From a virus, in the IMG/VR virus record IMGVR_UViG_3300025120_000062, positions 1 through 56,926 of that record: a DNA stretch of 56,926 nucleotides. One strand, written 5' to 3'. The first letter of the stretch is position 1. The number at the start of each line of letters is the position of its first letter. Under the pieces are notes generated by a model that ran no database searches, was not told the origin of the DNA, and saw nothing but the letters and a program-made list of their open reading frames with translations. Of the stretch, positions 25,850-34,900 are shown piece by piece. The position numbers were made by a program, and so were the translations under genes.

Positions 25850-26731
25850 TTACTCCTTCACGTATTTAGCGTATTCTTCCAGAGGTACTCCAAGTCTTTT
25901 GGCGATATGAACTTGGCTCGGGGTTAGTCTAACTGTTTTGCGTCCAGATGATTGCGCTGTTGAGCGACCAGCAGATGCTACAGATTGAACGGGCTTTGTA
26001 GCGCCTGTGTTTTGAACCCCATCAAATTTATGGGGAAACTCTTTTCTCATCCTAGAATCAATCTCAGAATAGTAATCATCTGAGTTCGGATCAAAGCCTT
26101 CTTCAACTACTTTTTTATGGACACCAAAACTAGCATAAGTCATTGCTTCGTCTTGACCAAACCAAGTGTTTTTCTCGGCCCAGGCTTCTGCCTTAGGATC
26201 TTTACGTTTAAGAGGTTGTTCAACAGGTATTTCTTGTTGAATTTCCTCTTCTTTAGAAACTTTCCTAGCTTCAGTTGTAGCTAAAACCCTTTGATTGTCA
26301 ATAGCTAAGTTAGCGAGAGACGCCTGTGCTGACACTTGTGCTTCAACATCATTAGACTCAATTGCTCTTTGTAAGTCATCCTTGACTTTAGCTGTTTCAA
26401 TCTCTGTTCTAGCTTTATACTCATCAATATAGCTATCATCTATACTGTTTTTTTCAGCTTTTAACTTTTTGTTTTCTTCTGCAACACGCTTTGCGTATTT
26501 AAAAGAAGCTTCTTCTCGTCTTTCAGTCTCACGAAGTTTTCCTGTAAGTTTAGCTATTCTAGTTTTAACTTTATCACTATAATCTTCTAACTCACCTTCT
26601 TTGGCTTGTGGTTCTTGTATCTCTACTTCAGGCTTATCATCTTGTTTTACTTCAACATCAACGTTATCACCTTCTGTAGGAACATTAACTACAGGCTCTT
26701 CGAATGTCGTATTTATTGCTTGTTCAGGCAT
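25850..26731 (-). CDS. 293-aa capsid scaffolding protein
   Basis: Highly charged, with an acidic N-terminus (VEVKQDDKPEVEIQEPQAKE), a long coiled-coil core (residues 55-165, rich in KLRETERREE-like heptads) and a short basic C-terminus (VRLTPSQVHIAKRLGVPLEE) that would contact the capsid shell. This layout is typical of phage scaffolds. No protease motif is visible. It is encoded directly before the capsid group. Confidence 0.85.
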   Translation of the reverse strand: MPEQAINTTFEEPVVNVPTEGDNVDVEVKQDDKPEVEIQEPQAKEGELEDYSDKVKTRIAKLTGKLRETERREEASFKYAKRVAEENKKLKAEKNSIDDSYIDEYKARTEIETAKVKDDLQRAIESNDVEAQVSAQASLANLAIDNQRVLATTEARKVSKEEEIQQEIPVEQPLKRKDPKAEAWAEKNTWFGQDEAMTYASFGVHKKVVEEGFDPNSDDYYSEIDSRMRKEFPHKFDGVQNTGATKPVQSVASAGRSTAQSSGRKTVRLTPSQVHIAKRLGVPLEEYAKYVKE

Positions 26732-26743
26732 GGTTCCTCCATG

Positions 26744-27175
26744 TTAATATAAATGCAGTATATCCTCAGGATTACTGATTGTTGCTAAAATTTCGTCATC
26801 ATTTAAAATACGAATTTCTCCACCTTCAATTTGAAGACGAGAACCTGCATATCTACCAAAGATAACCCAGTCTTTCTCTTTACACCACGGACCTTCCGGG
26901 AATTTGTTTAAATCTTTATAAGCATCAGGACCCACTGCTAATACATAACCACATGTAGTAGTTACTGATTGCATTTCTACTGTTTGATCTGATAAAATAA
27001 TACCACCTTTAGATTTACCTGTACCTTTGTAAGGTAATATAATTATTCTCCAACCTGTTGGTTTAGGTAGCTTATCTTTTATATTTTCGGGATCTAATTG
27101 TTTTTGTTTGACTTCTTCAGTCGCACCTTTATCAAAGTTTAAAACTCTGTCAGGTATCTTTGTGCTCTTCGACAT
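26744..27175 (-). CDS. GroES/Cpn10-like co-chaperonin (143 aa)
   Basis: Residues ~38-140 match the co-chaperonin pattern: GWRIIILPYKG (beta start), the mobile loop SKGGIILSDQTVEMQSVT with GGIIL in the place of the GroES GGIVL tripeptide that binds GroEL, AVGPDAYKDL, then DWVIFGRYAGSRLQIEG and the closing ILNDDEILATI. It would form the lid of the host GroEL for folding capsid or other proteins, as phage T4 gp31 does. A good AAGGAG site precedes the start. Its place beside the scaffold supports a role in head protein folding. Confidence 0.85.
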   Translation of the reverse strand: MSKSTKIPDRVLNFDKGATEEVKQKQLDPENIKDKLPKPTGWRIIILPYKGTGKSKGGIILSDQTVEMQSVTTTCGYVLAVGPDAYKDLNKFPEGPWCKEKDWVIFGRYAGSRLQIEGGEIRILNDDEILATISNPEDILHLY

Positions 27176-27362
27176 TTATTCTCCTTTTTTGCAAGAAATC
27201 TTGTGTTTCTTGTTCAATATAATCTAATGACTTTAACTGTCCTATTAGATTACTATAAGTATTATAGTCTTGAGCACCACCTGTCAAGATAACTTCGCTG
27301 ATATCTTGTCTCTTATTTCTAATGGTTTTGTTTATAAATTCTAATAATTCTATTGGATCCAT
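27150..27362 (-). CDS. 70-aa helical protein
   Basis: Starts MDPIELLEFINKTIRNKRQD; acidic and helical with a Tyr/Asn-rich middle. It overlaps the co-chaperonin start by 26 bases and provides the region holding that gene's ribosome-binding site. Similar small proteins follow holin-like genes in marine phages; function unknown. Confidence 0.65.
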   Translation of the reverse strand: MDPIELLEFINKTIRNKRQDISEVILTGGAQDYNTYSNLIGQLKSLDYIEQETQDFLQKRRINVEEHKDT

Positions 27363-27365
27363 ATG

Positions 27366-27752
27366 TTACTTTTTAAATAATTTTGCAGCTCCTTGTGCAC
27401 CTTTTATTCCAAAACTTGCACTTATAGCAATGTATAATAAATTGTGGTAATACGATGGTAAATCCTGTAAGGCAACAAAGCCTTTATGAATGTGTTCTTG
27501 CCAAGGTGTGAATACTAGCACGGCAGGTAAAAGTAACACCACTAAACTTACCTCGTCTTTCCACGACCCTTTCATCTGATCTACTGCCGAAGCCTCCCAA
27601 GCAACTTTGCCTGCGATTTGATCTTCTTTTAACTTCTGAGTTGCTTTTATAGTTGTAAGTTTTAATTCTGTCTTAGCTTTTTTAGTTTCTATATATCCAC
27701 TGACGGCGTTGCTAGCAACGCCTATCAATGGCTTTAATAAAAGGGATAGCAT
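27366..27752 (-). CDS. 128-aa membrane protein, holin-like
   Basis: The protein has an N-terminal amphipathic/hydrophobic stretch (residues 1-20), a charged Lys/Thr-rich helix (IETKKAKTELKLTTIKAT), and two clear membrane helices at ~66-85 (EVSLVVLLLPAVLVFTPW) and ~103-122 (YHNLLYIAISASFGIKGAQG). This layout is common among marine phage holin-like proteins. No lysin gene is recognised nearby, so the lysis role is inferred. Confidence 0.65.
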   Translation of the reverse strand: MLSLLLKPLIGVASNAVSGYIETKKAKTELKLTTIKATQKLKEDQIAGKVAWEASAVDQMKGSWKDEVSLVVLLLPAVLVFTPWQEHIHKGFVALQDLPSYYHNLLYIAISASFGIKGAQGAAKLFKK

Positions 27753-27878
27753 TTAGCTAATAACTTTAGATAAAATAATTATAGCAACTACAGCAACCAC
27801 ACCAGCTTTAATCCAGTCTGACATACCCCAATCGTTCCATTCTTTTATCCATCCCCAAACATCTTTAAGTAGTTTCAT
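27753..27878 (-). CDS. 41-aa single-pass membrane peptide
   Basis: ATG at 27878 with a strong AAGGAGG site 7 bases upstream; TAA at 27755-27753, one base before the holin-like ATG. The sequence is a Trp-rich amphipathic start (MKLLKDVWGWIKEWNDWGMS) followed by one membrane helix (IKAGVVAVVAIIILSKV). The strong ribosome-binding site and exact fit in the operon argue that it is expressed, possibly with the holin-like protein. Confidence 0.75.
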   Translation of the reverse strand: MKLLKDVWGWIKEWNDWGMSDWIKAGVVAVVAIIILSKVIS

Positions 27879-27890
27879 ATTACTTCCTCC

Positions 27891-27998
27891 TTAGTGTTTA
27901 CAATTATTACAATTGCAATCTGTTATAGGGCATACACTATCATTTGCACAATGGCAATAGTGTTCACAATTTTTACAGTTACAATTTTCGTTTGACAT
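27891..27998 (-). CDS. 35-aa Cys-rich metal-binding-type peptide
   Basis: ATG at 27998-27996 overlaps the TAA of the 117-aa gene (TAATG); TAA at 27893-27891. Nine of 35 residues are Cys and three are His. The two ends carry similar blocks, CNCKNCEH and CNCNNCKH, flanking YCHCANDSVCPITD. Such spacing (C-x-C-x-x-C-x-H) suits Zn or Fe binding as in tiny zinc knuckles or metallothionein-like peptides. Translational coupling supports expression; role unknown. Confidence 0.7.
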   Translation of the reverse strand: MSNENCNCKNCEHYCHCANDSVCPITDCNCNNCKH

Positions 27999-28351
27999 TA
28001 TTTAAACTTCACTGTTTTTTTGTAGCCTTTGCCACCTTGTTCTACAACTTCAACGTCTCCGCCGTCCTTATACATCATTCCGCCACCCATCATTTTTTTA
28101 GCGTAACCACCATCTTTATAATTCATCATTCCGCCACCCATCATTTTTTTAGCGTGACCTCCGTCTTTGTAATTCATCATTCCGCCACCCATCATGCCAG
28201 GTATTTGAATCTCTTTTGGCATTCTAATAACTTCGTCAACTTTTACATTACCACCTTTATCATAACCCATTATTTTTTTAGCAACGTCAGGTCTTTTTGA
28301 TGCTAGTGCATTCATTCCTTTGGAAGGATATTTTCCATTTTTATTCATCAT
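27998..28351 (-). CDS. 117-aa Gly/Met/Lys-rich repeat protein
   Basis: Residues 53-98 are two full copies and one partial copy of a 17-residue repeat, GGGMMNYKDGG-AKKMM. An N-terminal basic segment (GKYPSKGMNALASKRPDVAK) resembles parts of other small basic virion-module proteins. The C-terminus is VKFK. Probably a small structural or DNA-associated protein; Met-rich repeats are unusual. Stop overlaps the Cys-rich peptide start. Confidence 0.7.
   Translation of the reverse strand: MMNKNGKYPSKGMNALASKRPDVAKKIMGYDKGGNVKVDEVIRMPKEIQIPGMMGGGMMNYKDGGHAKKMMGGGMMNYKDGGYAKKMMGGGMMYKDGGDVEVVEQGGKGYKKTVKFK
28058..28195 (-). repeat. 51-bp tandem coding repeat (2 full and 1 partial copy)
   Basis: A 51-bp unit encodes GGGMMNYKDGG(H/Y)AKKMM inside the 117-aa gene. 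Copies differ at a few bases only, indicating recent expansion; the third copy lacks the Asn codon. Confidence 0.8.
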
Positions 28352-28358
28352 CTACTCC

Positions 28359-28586
28359 TTAGTGTATTGTTCTTGGTTGATCATCAAATCCTAGTTCTAC
28401 TATTTGTCTAAATAGCATTTTTGTTAAATCTTCACCGAGTGCTTCAGTATATAGTATTTTTGCTGTATTTAAAAACGCATTCGCAACGAAAACTGAATCA
28501 TCAGGATGCTTTGTATTATCTTCGGCTAATTTATAGGCCTTTTTCATAATATCTGCAGTAAGATTGTTTAAATAATCATCTTTCAT
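28359..28586 (-). CDS. 75-aa helical acidic protein
   Basis: The ATG at 28586 overlaps the TAA of the DUF6321-like gene (TAATG), which favours it over the ATG at 28598, whose AAGGAA lies too close. Mostly helical (LTADIMKKAYKLAEDNTKHP, then FVANAFLNTAKILYTEALGE). No family recognised; similar small proteins sit near portals in marine phages. Confidence 0.65.
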   Translation of the reverse strand: MKDDYLNNLTADIMKKAYKLAEDNTKHPDDSVFVANAFLNTAKILYTEALGEDLTKMLFRQIVELGFDDQPRTIH

Positions 28587-28867
28587 TAACAATTCCATTT
28601 CCTTAATGCTTTATTAATCCTTGAATTTGGATCATTTGCTGTTTTTTTACTAGTTAACTTCTTTTTCATACCTTTCATTCTAGCACAAAAAGAAGCTCTC
28701 CTACTAGAATCTTTTGATCCTTTTTTTAATTCAGAGGGTTTTTTAGTAACTGCTTTTTTAAGTTTAGAACCAGGATTAGCAGCTCTATATGAAGCAATAC
28801 CTTTAGCATTTAATCCTCCTGATTTACTTTTACCTTCTTTTCTTGTCCATGCAGGTGTCTTTGACAT
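28586..28867 (-). CDS. 93-aa basic protein, DUF6321-like
   Basis: Pattern TPAWTRKEGKSKSGGLNAKG-ASYRAANPGSKLK, then SRRASFCARMKGMKKKL and DPNSRINKALRKWNC, the recurrent layout of a small phage protein family (DUF6321 by memory). Strongly basic with two conserved Cys. Usually encoded beside the DUF5872-like protein, as here. Role unknown; DNA or capsid interior contact is plausible. Confidence 0.75.
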   Translation of the reverse strand: MSKTPAWTRKEGKSKSGGLNAKGIASYRAANPGSKLKKAVTKKPSELKKGSKDSSRRASFCARMKGMKKKLTSKKTANDPNSRINKALRKWNC

Positions 28868-29151
28868 TATCTCATAGCCATACCATAACCACGTACAGCC
28901 AGCCCTCCTGATTTTGCTTTAAATGTTTTAACATTAGTTGGTTTACCACCTGGGTTACCTGCATCTCTTTTGCGTTTGACTGCTGATGATTTTTGAGAAG
29001 AACTCATTTTTTGAGCTTTAGCTAAAGGAACACATTTAGGGTATTTTCTACCATCTCCTTTTTTTCTTCCACATGGTTGATACTTACCATCTTTTTTAGG
29101 AGCTCCTATATCAACCCACTTTTGATTAACCCACTCTCTAAGACCAGACAT
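28867..29151 (-). CDS. 94-aa basic protein, DUF5872-like
   Basis: WVNQKWVDIGAPKKDGKYQP followed by CGRKKGDGRKYPKC and PGGKPTNVKTF is the pattern of DUF5872-type phage proteins. Cys pair in CGRK...YPKC. Basic and Gly/Lys-rich. Single-base overlaps with both neighbours (TAATG). Confidence 0.78.
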   Translation of the reverse strand: MSGLREWVNQKWVDIGAPKKDGKYQPCGRKKGDGRKYPKCVPLAKAQKMSSSQKSSAVKRKRDAGNPGGKPTNVKTFKAKSGGLAVRGYGMAMR

Positions 29152-29423
29152 TATGAATAACTAGTTGATTTTCTTTTATTTTCCATTACAGCGCCACATC
29201 CTTTTGCAATACCACCAATATTCATGTTAGAAACTTTTTTTCTAGCTTGTGAAAGCTTATTTCCATCACCAATCATACCACCATCGGCTTTTTTGTTTTT
29301 TTTACCGCCTGGTGTTACCTTGCCTGAACATACTGCAGACGCATACATGTTAGCATAAGCTGAAGGATAAACCTTAAACTTACGTTTTGCTGCAGCTTTA
29401 CCTTTTGCACATAATTTTCCCAT
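29151..29423 (-). CDS. 90-aa basic small protein of the portal-proximal cluster
   Basis: LCAKGKAAAKRKFKVYPSAY followed by ANMYASAVCSGKVTPGG is a frequent string in marine phages. A KKADGG motif follows and GIAKGCGAVMENKRKSTSY ends the protein. Cys-containing, strongly basic. Probably a virion-associated protein like its neighbours. Confidence 0.75.
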   Translation of the reverse strand: MGKLCAKGKAAAKRKFKVYPSAYANMYASAVCSGKVTPGGKKNKKADGGMIGDGNKLSQARKKVSNMNIGGIAKGCGAVMENKRKSTSYS

Positions 29424-29424
29424 T

Positions 29425-31929
29425 TTATATCCTATCCTTGTTCATCTGTGACTGCTTTATAGCCACATTTTCTCTTTGTTGTTCTTTTTTAAGTAATCTA
29501 TCTTGTGCTCTCTCACTTCTATCCATATTGCGATCTCCTTCAGCTTTGTCAAGAGCTACATTTGCCTTTAACTGAGCTATATCTTCTTGAGATTGCATTC
29601 TTTCTCTGTCAACAGTATCTTTTTGTTGTAGTTTTTTCTCATCTAAAGCTTGTTTTTCGCCTTGTTGCATGGCTTTTAGCTCCAAATCGTTCTTTTTTAA
29701 GTCAATTTCTTGTTGTTTTAGTTGAACTAGTGGATCTGAACCTGTTTCATCAAACATTTCTTGCTCTTCAGCTACCATTTGTTCAATTATTTCAGCTATT
29801 TTAACTGCAACAGCACTTTCTGTTCTTGATTCAATCTGTTGTTGCATTTCAGGAGGTATTTGTCCTCCTGTTTCTTGCATAATCTGTTCTATTTCAGGTC
29901 CCATCTCTTCTTGTACGATGTTTCTAGCCATAAATCCAACGTGTTCTGTTATATGTGCCTGTAACATTGCCATAATTGGAGGTTGTTGCCTTACTAAACT
30001 TGATGACATGAATGCTCTATGACCTCTAATATGTGCAGAATGATCTTGTTCAGGAAATGCTACTGGTTTTTGTGCTGCAAGAGCACCTGCATTTTCCATG
30101 GCTGGATCTTTGGGTTGAGGTTGAGGTGGAGGAGGCAATACTTTTTCAATATTTTGAACTCCAAGAGCTGCATACATTCTTCTGTATGCTTCGTGTAAAT
30201 TATGCATCTCAGGCTTAGACTGAGCAAGTTGTAACTGTGTTTGTGCAAGTGTAACACGTTGTGCCATAGAAAATATGTTTGGATCTGACACAGGTATGAC
30301 ATCAACTCTATCGTCGAAGTCTGTTTGCTTAACTGTTTGATTTCCACCTGCAACCATGTATGGATACTCAGGAGGTAAATACTCTGAAAATACTTTTGCT
30401 AATAAATTAAACTCTACTTTTTGTGCATAATGTAATCTTTTATGAATAGCTGACATAACTTTCATGCCACGCTCTAAAATAGCCATGGTAGTTCCAACAG
30501 GTTGTTGCTGACTTCCACCTTCCCCCATCATCATGTCTGTAACGCCTGCAAATCGTCTGCCTGCTTCTGTTACAAAACCTAATAATTGAAATAATGTTGC
30601 ACTTGGTTCTTTGTATGGAAGAGGCATCAAAGAGTCACGTAAGTTTCCTCCAGGTGCATCAACATCACGCCACTCACCAGGGCTTATTGCTTCATCATCG
30701 TCTCTAACTCTTAGACCTCTTGCTTTAAATCCACCTGGTAAGTTTGATAAAGTTCCTGCATCAATAAGTTGACGTAAAGCTGCTGTAGCGGTTCTTGATA
30801 AACCACCAAGCATGTGAATTAAACCAAAACCATAAAATCCAAGACCGGGTAAAAATTTGTAATGAGTAAAATATTGTTTCTTTTTTCTAAGTGGATCTCC
30901 TTGATTCCAATTTCGATAAATAGATAAAACTTCTCCTGAATCTTGATCAACTGTTACAATGTAAGGTAGCATTATACCTGTATTATTATTTTCAGCATCT
31001 TTATCTTCAAAGCCAGGAATATCTAAATCAACATGCATCTCCAAAAGATTATGTTCTTCTTCACTAAAAGATACTTGTTCAACTCCTGATATTTCATCTT
31101 GTTTTTCTTTTATTTCTGAAACACTTGTTCTAGAAGAACTAACATCAATATCACGATAAAATCCTGATACTTGATTTTTTCTTAAATCGTTGTTTTTCAT
31201 TTTAACAACGTGAGTAATACGCATACAACTTTCTAAGTCCGAAATAAGATAAGGAACTACTAAATCTTCTGCAGGTATAAACTTAGATACGGCACGTTCT
31301 AATGTTCCATCATAATAAATCTTTTTAAAAGCTGAACCTGCAAGAGGTAAATGAAATAACATTTGATCAAGTTCTGGGTCAAACTCTTGCATAACATTAG
31401 TTATTTGATAGTTCATAAAATTCTTAATACGTTCAGATTGTGCTTCAATTTCAGGAGTAGGATCTCCCATGACTTGTGTTCTGACAGGGCCACCTGCAGG
31501 AAGTAATTCTTTATAAGCTTGTGCTTGAAATTGTGTTACAGCTTCTGATAATAATGGATGAGTAACACCTGATGCTCCTGCAAAAGGTTTTGCTCTTTCT
31601 TCATACTTAAATCCAAGTAAATCTAGTCCATTTTTATAACTGTCTTCCCAATCAGCTCTAGAACTTTTGTCATCTTCATAGTTATCTTGTAAATCAGTAG
31701 ATATTTTAGTTAATAAGCTATCATCTAAAAACTCTGATATATTAGCATTAAAATCTGTTTGATCTGTTTTTTGCTGAGAAGGATCAAAATCAAGAGTAAC
31801 TCCTCCATCTTCCTCTGGAATAACTTCTATTCCATTATTCATGTTATCTGGTTTTGGTAATTCTATAGATTGCCCAACTTCTTCTATTTCAAGGTTATCT
31901 TTAAATTGCTGTATTGTTTTCTCAACCAT
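29425..31929 (-). CDS. Portal protein, P22-type large portal (834 aa)
   Basis: Recognised from the marine podovirus portal pattern: SRADWEDSYKNGLDLLGFKY, AKPFAGASGVTHPLLSEAVT, LPAGGPVRTQ, then FHLPLAGSAFKKIYYD and ATAALRQLIDAGTLSNLPGG. The last ~200 residues are Gln/Glu/Lys-rich helices (ELKAMQQGEKQALDEKKLQQ) that would form a long barrel extending into the capsid, as in P22. It is larger than P22 portal (~725 aa). Follows the 1338-aa gene with a one-base overlap. Confidence 0.88.
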   Translation of the reverse strand: MVEKTIQQFKDNLEIEEVGQSIELPKPDNMNNGIEVIPEEDGGVTLDFDPSQQKTDQTDFNANISEFLDDSLLTKISTDLQDNYEDDKSSRADWEDSYKNGLDLLGFKYEERAKPFAGASGVTHPLLSEAVTQFQAQAYKELLPAGGPVRTQVMGDPTPEIEAQSERIKNFMNYQITNVMQEFDPELDQMLFHLPLAGSAFKKIYYDGTLERAVSKFIPAEDLVVPYLISDLESCMRITHVVKMKNNDLRKNQVSGFYRDIDVSSSRTSVSEIKEKQDEISGVEQVSFSEEEHNLLEMHVDLDIPGFEDKDAENNNTGIMLPYIVTVDQDSGEVLSIYRNWNQGDPLRKKKQYFTHYKFLPGLGFYGFGLIHMLGGLSRTATAALRQLIDAGTLSNLPGGFKARGLRVRDDDEAISPGEWRDVDAPGGNLRDSLMPLPYKEPSATLFQLLGFVTEAGRRFAGVTDMMMGEGGSQQQPVGTTMAILERGMKVMSAIHKRLHYAQKVEFNLLAKVFSEYLPPEYPYMVAGGNQTVKQTDFDDRVDVIPVSDPNIFSMAQRVTLAQTQLQLAQSKPEMHNLHEAYRRMYAALGVQNIEKVLPPPPQPQPKDPAMENAGALAAQKPVAFPEQDHSAHIRGHRAFMSSSLVRQQPPIMAMLQAHITEHVGFMARNIVQEEMGPEIEQIMQETGGQIPPEMQQQIESRTESAVAVKIAEIIEQMVAEEQEMFDETGSDPLVQLKQQEIDLKKNDLELKAMQQGEKQALDEKKLQQKDTVDRERMQSQEDIAQLKANVALDKAEGDRNMDRSERAQDRLLKKEQQRENVAIKQSQMNKDRI

Positions 31930-34900
31930 TAATAAACTCCTATAGGTCTTAGTACATCGTTAATTGATAATAAAGGATTATACACATTTTTTTTCTGTAC
32001 TACACCTCCATCTTTAAAGTATTGTGGATACGGTGTCAACATATCAGGTGTTAATTCAAGTAAAAATGTTTCTACTTTTTCTCCTGCATCTCCAAAATCT
32101 ACAGTTCCAATAGACAATTCTGAATTTTTCATTTTAGCTATTCTTCTAAGAGACTCTTCTGAATTACTTGTAAAGTGTGCTCCTGTGTGATCAACGGCTT
32201 TTGGTCCACCATATTGCATATCATAAGCTACATGTTTACCACTTCTATTGGGATCAGTAGGATCAAGTTTTATGCCTCTTGTAGGATTTGCAGCTTTGAC
32301 TGCTTTAGCAGGTGCTACTGTGTAATGAGAAGGAGCATTTTTATTAATTTGTAAAGCATTATTTTCATCAAAATAAAACCTTTTTTTAGCGGCTTCGTAC
32401 ACATCATTTTTAATTAAAGCATCTACCCAATTTTTTTGGTTTTTAAAAGGTATATTAGGAAATAATTGACTAGGGTCAATTGAATCAATTCTGTTGTTAA
32501 TATTTTTTAAAGCAGTGTCTCTTATTTCAGAAGCTTGATCAAGCATTTTAAACATTGTAGGAGTCATTCTATCTAAATCCATCTTAGATATGTTTTCAAA
32601 AACTTCATCAGCTTTTTTTAACATTTCTATTTCTCCTTGTATTTCTGATAAAGTTGCTGGCATGGGTCTAAATATATTTTCTAGTCGTTCTTGTGTCTCT
32701 TTAAGTACATCTGGTCGTTGTGTTTCAATTTCTGTAAGAGATTGTAAATCTTTCTTGAGTTGTGATTTAAGACTAGCTGCTTTTTGTAAAAAGTCTGATT
32801 GTATTTCATCTGCTGTGTTAACAACAATTTTTTTACCTGTTGCAGCTGTTCCTAGTCTATTACTATTAAGTGACCAACCTATAACATAAGGTTCTCCTCC
32901 TAATTTATTTTTTACATTAAAGTCAAAATCATCTGTAACCTGTCTCATAGAACTATGGTTTTCATACCTTCTTACCTCATCAGGAAGATAACCAACATCT
33001 CCTCGTATGTCTTGAGAATCTATCCAAAGAACTCTTTCTTCTCTACTTCCATTAATATAGTTCACGTGTCGTCCTGAATTACCATACTTTAAATTCTGTG
33101 CATAATCTCCATATTTAGATGACTGTATAAAATTTGAAGGAGAACTACCTGCAAGTTCTGCAATTTCGTCGTATGTAATAGGAGCATCTAATGTAAATTG
33201 TTGTGTTTTATTATTGAAGCCTCCTTTTTTATTTAAATACTGTCGAATATAAGAATCTTGTAGTTCGCTTTCTTTAATTCCAATTGATCTAAAATAATCC
33301 TGCCATTCTTTAGCAGGCATAGCTATACTATCTCTCGAAACATCTTGACCTTTAATAGTAAGATTACCTGTAGGAGAGTTTAAAGCTTGACTAAGTCTTG
33401 AATAGTAAAGTCTATTTGTTCCAGAACCTACGACTGAATCAGGGGTCATGGTAACAGTTAGTTGTGTTCCTGTTTTTTTCTTTTTAACTTTTACAGGAAC
33501 TTCTACTTGTTCTACTCTAAATGTTGAATTTTCTATATTACCTAATTGAAGTGCTTTTTCATTTGCTTCATCATAAGTTTTAGCTTGAAAAACTTTTTGT
33601 CCTTCAGGACCATAAACATTAAAACGTGGTTCTGTTTTTGAAGCTAATCTAGGATTAGCAAGTACCTTTTGTTGAGACTTTTGAATATTGGTAACTGTTT
33701 TAGGTGGATTACCTACCATTGCCCAATCAAAGACTGGTTTAAAAAACCCTTTGAGTCCTGCGGCTTCTACTTGAGGAATAAAGAAGTTTCCTACTTTAGA
33801 TAACATGGACTCGTTGTTAGGGGAGCTTGGCTCTTGGTTCTCTTCTGACATGACTTGGTCTCCTTCTGCATAACCACGGATCTCGCCTCCTTCTGCTTTA
33901 GTTCTAAGTTTATCTTGATAAGCTGCACCTCTTCCACGTTGCCTTGGCATTGGAATCCGTCTTTTTATAAATCCTCTTTGAAGGTCGCCTTCTTTTTGTA
34001 TTTGAGGCTTTGGACCTTTTGCTATCTTTTCAAATTCTCTTCGAGCCGCTTCAATTATAGTTTGAACTCCTGGTTTATCAATAGCTCCAACTTGAAAATC
34101 TTCATAAACATCATCTTTATATTTAGGATTTTTTATTGTAATATTTGTCAAAGCTCCTGTTCTTTGATTTATTTTATCGAACTTAGATATAATTTCTCTT
34201 GCGTCTTCCATAGAAGTTTTACCACTCTCAACGTCTCTTTTTAAATTTACAAGCTTTATTTCAATTTGTCTTTGTGTATCTACATTTGTTTTTCCAAAAT
34301 TTAAACGCATGCTGCTTACAAAGCCACCTACTCCTGGAATTGGATCATCCATTCTAAGAGGAAAATCATGGCTGACATTTAGAGTAAAATCCATTGTTTT
34401 ACCTTTTCCCTCTAATGTCACACCTTTAAATTGTTCAGGATAATTTTCTTTGTACTGTTTTAACATGTCATTAATTTTTCTTTGTGCAAAAACTCTTTGA
34501 TCCTCTAATCTTTTTATTCCTTTTAAATCTTTAGCAAAAGTTTTTTTCCAATTAGGAAATTTTGTTTTAAAATCATTCATATAAAATTCAGCGAATTCTT
34601 CTCTATTCATTGAAGAACTTTTACTAAAATCTCTAGCATTGCTACTTCTAAGGAATCCTTCAAGTAACAGTAATTCAGATCTATCTCCTGGCTTTGTTGT
34701 AGTAGGAGTTCTAGTTTTAGTTAAATTAAAATCAGGATTTTCTCTAGCCCACTTAGTTATAAAAGTTTGTTCTTTAAATGCTGCTTTTGGTACTTTTAAC
34801 TTACCATTTATACTTTCCCATTTTGCAACAGCAGCTTGTACAGTTGCTTTATCTCTTTCAAGAACTCTTGCAAGTTCTGCCATGTTAGGTCTGTTCTCTA

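Noticed and set aside
27150-27180. Programmed frameshift joining the 70-aa and co-chaperonin genes
   Set aside because: The co-chaperonin has its own good ribosome-binding site and ATG, and no slippery heptamer was seen in the overlap.
29505-30353. Alternative-frame ORFs of 61-99 aa within the portal gene
   Set aside because: Arise from Gln/Glu-rich codon repetition; no conserved features, unlike the overlap in the methyltransferase gene.
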